From Variibacter sp. (GTDB lineage Bacteria; Pseudomonadota; Alphaproteobacteria; Rhizobiales; Xanthobacteraceae): a DNA stretch of 64,000 nt. Shown here in pieces: positions 62,126-64,000 of the stretch (position 1 is the first letter of the stretch; each line of letters opens with the position of its first letter). The notes beneath the pieces were generated by a model. That model saw nothing but the letters and a program-made list of their open reading frames with translations, had not been told where the DNA came from and did not search any database. Location of the stretch: positions 1 through 64,000 of the forward strand of contig JADGHE010000005.1 in the NCBI GenBank assembly GCA_019689555.1, in the 5' to 3' direction. Both the position numbers and the translations under genes were made by a program.

Positions 62126-63778
62126 ATGACAGTCCGCGCGCCGGCCGATACCCACGAGGTGTTCAACCAGTCGCCGCCCTTCGTCGACGTCGATCTCTAT
62201 GCCTGCGACGCCGCGCTGCAGGATGCGGTGCGTGCGAACGGCGCGGCCGGAGAGGCGGAGGCGCTCTCGGCGTTCGGCCGGCGCTGGGGCTCGGCCGCCA
62301 TGGCGGAGGCGGCGCGGCTCGCCAACGAATATCCGCCGAGACTCAAGACCTACGATGCGCGCGGATTCCGCCGCGACACGGTCGAGTTTCATCCGGCCTA
62401 TCACGGCTTCATGGCCGAGAGCATCGGGGAAGGGCTGCACGCCTCGACCTGGACGGCGGAGGGCGCGCCCGCGCCGGCGCCCGCCGAGGTCGCCCGCGCC
62501 GCGCGCTTCTACATGGTGGCGCAGGTCGAGAACGGGCATATGTGCCCGGTCACCATGACGCGCGCCGCGCTGGGGGCGCTCGCCGCCGAGCCCGCCCTGC
62601 GCGACCGTTTGCTGCCGAAAATCCTCTCCCGCCATTACGACCCGAGCTTCCGCCCCTGGTGGGAGAAGGCCGGGATGACGCTCGGCATGGGCATGACCGA
62701 GAAGCAGGGCGGCACCGACGTCCGCGCCAACACGACCCGCGCCACGCCCGTCGGCGACGGATACCTCATCGACGGACACAAGTGGTTCATGTCCGCGCCC
62801 ATGTGCGACGCCTTTCTGGTGCTGGCGCAGGCGCCCGGCGGTCTCACCTGCTTGCTGATGCCGCGCTTCCGCCCGGACGGGCAGGTGAACGGCCTGCGCT
62901 TCCAGCGCCTCAAGGACAAACTCGGCAACCGCTCCAACGCCTCGTCCGAGGTGGAGTTCGTCAACGCCTTTGCCTGGCGCGTCGGCGAGGAGGGCAGGGG
63001 CGTGCCGACCATCATCCGCATGGTGCAGCTCACGCGGCTGGACTGCGCGATCTCTTCCGCCGGGATCATGCGCATGGCGCTCGCGCAGGCGGTGCACCAT
63101 GCCCGCCATCGCACGGTATTTCAGCGCAAGCTCGTCGACCAGCCGATGATGCGGCTCTTGCTCGCCGACCTTGCGCTCGACGCCGAGGCGGCGGTCGCCG
63201 TCGTGCTGCGGCTCTGCCGCTCGTTCGATGGGGCGGCGCGCGATCCGCAGGAGGCTGCGCGGGCGCGTCTCCTCACGCCAGTGGTGAAGTACTGGGTGTG
63301 CAAGACCGCGCCCGCCTTCGTGTACGAGGCGATGGAGTGCCTGGGCGGCAACGGCTACGTCGAGGAGGGCGCCCTTGCGCGCCTCTTCCGCGAGGCGCCG
63401 GTGAACGCGATCTGGGAAGGCTCGGGCAATGTCATGGGCCTCGACGTCCTGCGGGCGCTGGCGCGCGAGGCGGAGGAGTCGCGCGCGGTGCTCGCCGCGC
63501 TGGGTGCGGAGGCCGCGGGCCTGCCGGGCGTCGGCGAAACACTGGCGGCGATCGAGCGGACCCTTGCCGCGCCGGAGCGCGAGGCGCATGCGCGGTCCGC
63601 GGTGGAGCGCCTCGCGTTGCTCGCCGCCGCGGCCGCGCTCGCGACAGGCGCTCCGAGCGGCATCGCCGAGGCCTTCGCCCGCGCGCGCCTTGGGCCGTCC
63701 GGCGGCCGCACCTGGGGAACCGCTCCGCTCGAAGGCAGCGTCGTCACGCGCCTGATCGAGCGCGTGCTGCCGGCGTGA
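62126..63778 (+). CDS. acyl-CoA dehydrogenase family protein, AidB-like
   Basis: A 550-residue flavoprotein of the AidB branch (E. coli AidB is about 540 aa). Its marks are VENGHMCPVTMTRAALGAL, GMGMTEKQGGTDVRANTT (FAD contact), DGHKWFMSAPMCDAFLV and CLGGNGYVEEG near the C-terminus. AidB binds DNA and is induced by alkylation in E. coli, but the chemistry is uncertain; a function in fatty-acid or leucine metabolism is also possible. ATG 62126 has AAGGGGA upstream. It is divergent from pyrB. Confidence 0.88.
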   Translation: MTVRAPADTHEVFNQSPPFVDVDLYACDAALQDAVRANGAAGEAEALSAFGRRWGSAAMAEAARLANEYPPRLKTYDARGFRRDTVEFHPAYHGFMAESIGEGLHASTWTAEGAPAPAPAEVARAARFYMVAQVENGHMCPVTMTRAALGALAAEPALRDRLLPKILSRHYDPSFRPWWEKAGMTLGMGMTEKQGGTDVRANTTRATPVGDGYLIDGHKWFMSAPMCDAFLVLAQAPGGLTCLLMPRFRPDGQVNGLRFQRLKDKLGNRSNASSEVEFVNAFAWRVGEEGRGVPTIIRMVQLTRLDCAISSAGIMRMALAQAVHHARHRTVFQRKLVDQPMMRLLLADLALDAEAAVAVVLRLCRSFDGAARDPQEAARARLLTPVVKYWVCKTAPAFVYEAMECLGGNGYVEEGALARLFREAPVNAIWEGSGNVMGLDVLRALAREAEESRAVLAALGAEAAGLPGVGETLAAIERTLAAPEREAHARSAVERLALLAAAAALATGAPSGIAEAFARARLGPSGGRTWGTAPLEGSVVTRLIERVLPA

Positions 63779-63918
63779 GGACGAAGGCGGCCGGTTGGGA
63801 ACCGTCTCCGCGGTGTCGCGCGCGGCGGGGGATGGAACGATGGCGCGCGCGAGCCGTTCGCAACAAACGGTTCACCATGATGATCCCGGCGCGGCCGCGC
63901 GGGGAGAAGGAGACCAGC

Positions 63919-64000
63919 ATGAATGCGTTTCTGCGGAGGGGGTTGCTTCTCGCCGGGCTGCTCGCGCTGCCGTTCGTTTCGCCTGCACCGGCGCGCGCAG
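63919..64000 (+). CDS. N-terminal part of an exported protein (cut by window end)
   Basis: The frame opens at ATG 63919 after GGAGAAGGAGA and reads MNAFLRRGLLLAGLLALPFVS (shortened), a signal peptide ending in APARA with the window. No domain is visible yet. The rest of the gene lies beyond 64000. Confidence 0.7.
   Translation, partial: MNAFLRRGLLLAGLLALPFVSPAPARA

Noticed and set aside
1-64000. Search for CRISPR arrays, IS elements, phage genes and rRNA genes
   Set aside because: No repeat arrays, transposase motifs, integrases, phage structural genes or rRNA sequences were recognised by reading. A tRNAscan/Infernal run could still find a weak RNA.

Overview
The window is GC-rich chromosomal DNA with dense, short-spaced genes. 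It suggests an alphaproteobacterium, most likely of the Hyphomicrobiales (Rhizobiales) type. The indicators are the runs pyrB-pyrC-plsY and dprA-topA-rnr-DUF983-Nudix-rpmG, cysE followed by a DUF3126 gene, the set thrS/yidD/IscU-like scaffold/folE/hisI, DUF2336 and PilZ regulators, several CtrA-type boxes (TTAA-N7-TTAA) and one EcfG-type general-stress promoter. I saw no phage, IS element or CRISPR array. The genus cannot be fixed from the sequence alone.

Layout. 0-5 kb: an SDR oxidoreductase, a membrane GGDEF-EAL protein, a CinA-type molybdopterin-binding protein and a xanthine phosphoribosyltransferase, closed by tRNA-Leu(UAA). 5.4-11.4 kb: an accessory block that I read as a lasso-peptide (RiPP) biosynthetic locus. 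It holds a likely precursor (5446-5616, too short for routine gene calling), a B2 leader peptidase, an asparagine-synthetase-like C cyclase, a nucleotidyltransferase, an HPr-kinase-like kinase and a PqqD-like B1 protein. The gene orientations alternate. The proposed precursor has a W-x-x-P-x-L leader motif, a Gly1/Glu7 core and a C-terminal Ser, the residue that paeninodin-type lasso kinases phosphorylate. 11.6-19.9 kb: lipid A deacylase (PagL type), CsbD stress protein behind an EcfG promoter, a decayed acyl-CoA dehydrogenase carrying an exact 44-bp tandem duplication, a MetE-like enzyme, an FAD monooxygenase, an alpha/beta hydrolase and cysE. 20-29 kb: gamma-carbonic anhydrase, BTLCP transglutaminase-like protein, tandem-PilZ and PAS proteins, rhomboid protease, CBS protein, patatin, two flavin enzymes and trehalose-phosphatase. 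29-35 kb: thrS, yidD, a ClpP-like periplasmic protein, an Fe-S scaffold, folE and hisI. 35-43.5 kb: a B12-binding radical SAM enzyme, a CoA-lyase/MaoC pair, a lytic transglycosylase, DUF2336, Hpt and CheY-like signalling proteins, NAD kinase and cutA. 43.6-48.5 kb: a TPR protein, a BtuB-like TonB receptor under a cobalamin riboswitch, a secreted hypothetical protein and an MBL hydrolase. 48.8-62 kb: rpmG to dprA on the minus strand, then a second copy of the radical SAM enzyme inserted between dprA and the plsY-pyrC-(72-aa membrane protein)-pyrB operon. 62-64 kb: an AidB-like acyl-CoA dehydrogenase and the start of a secreted protein cut by the window end.

Themes. Three features connect to cobalamin: the riboswitch-controlled receptor and two paralogous B12-type radical SAM enzymes; a cobalamin-independent methyltransferase is also present. 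The GGDEF-EAL, PilZ, PAS, DUF2336 and response-regulator genes lie next to CtrA-like boxes, which suggests shared cell-cycle/c-di-GMP control. The lasso locus directly follows a tRNA gene and is the part most likely to encode a new natural product.
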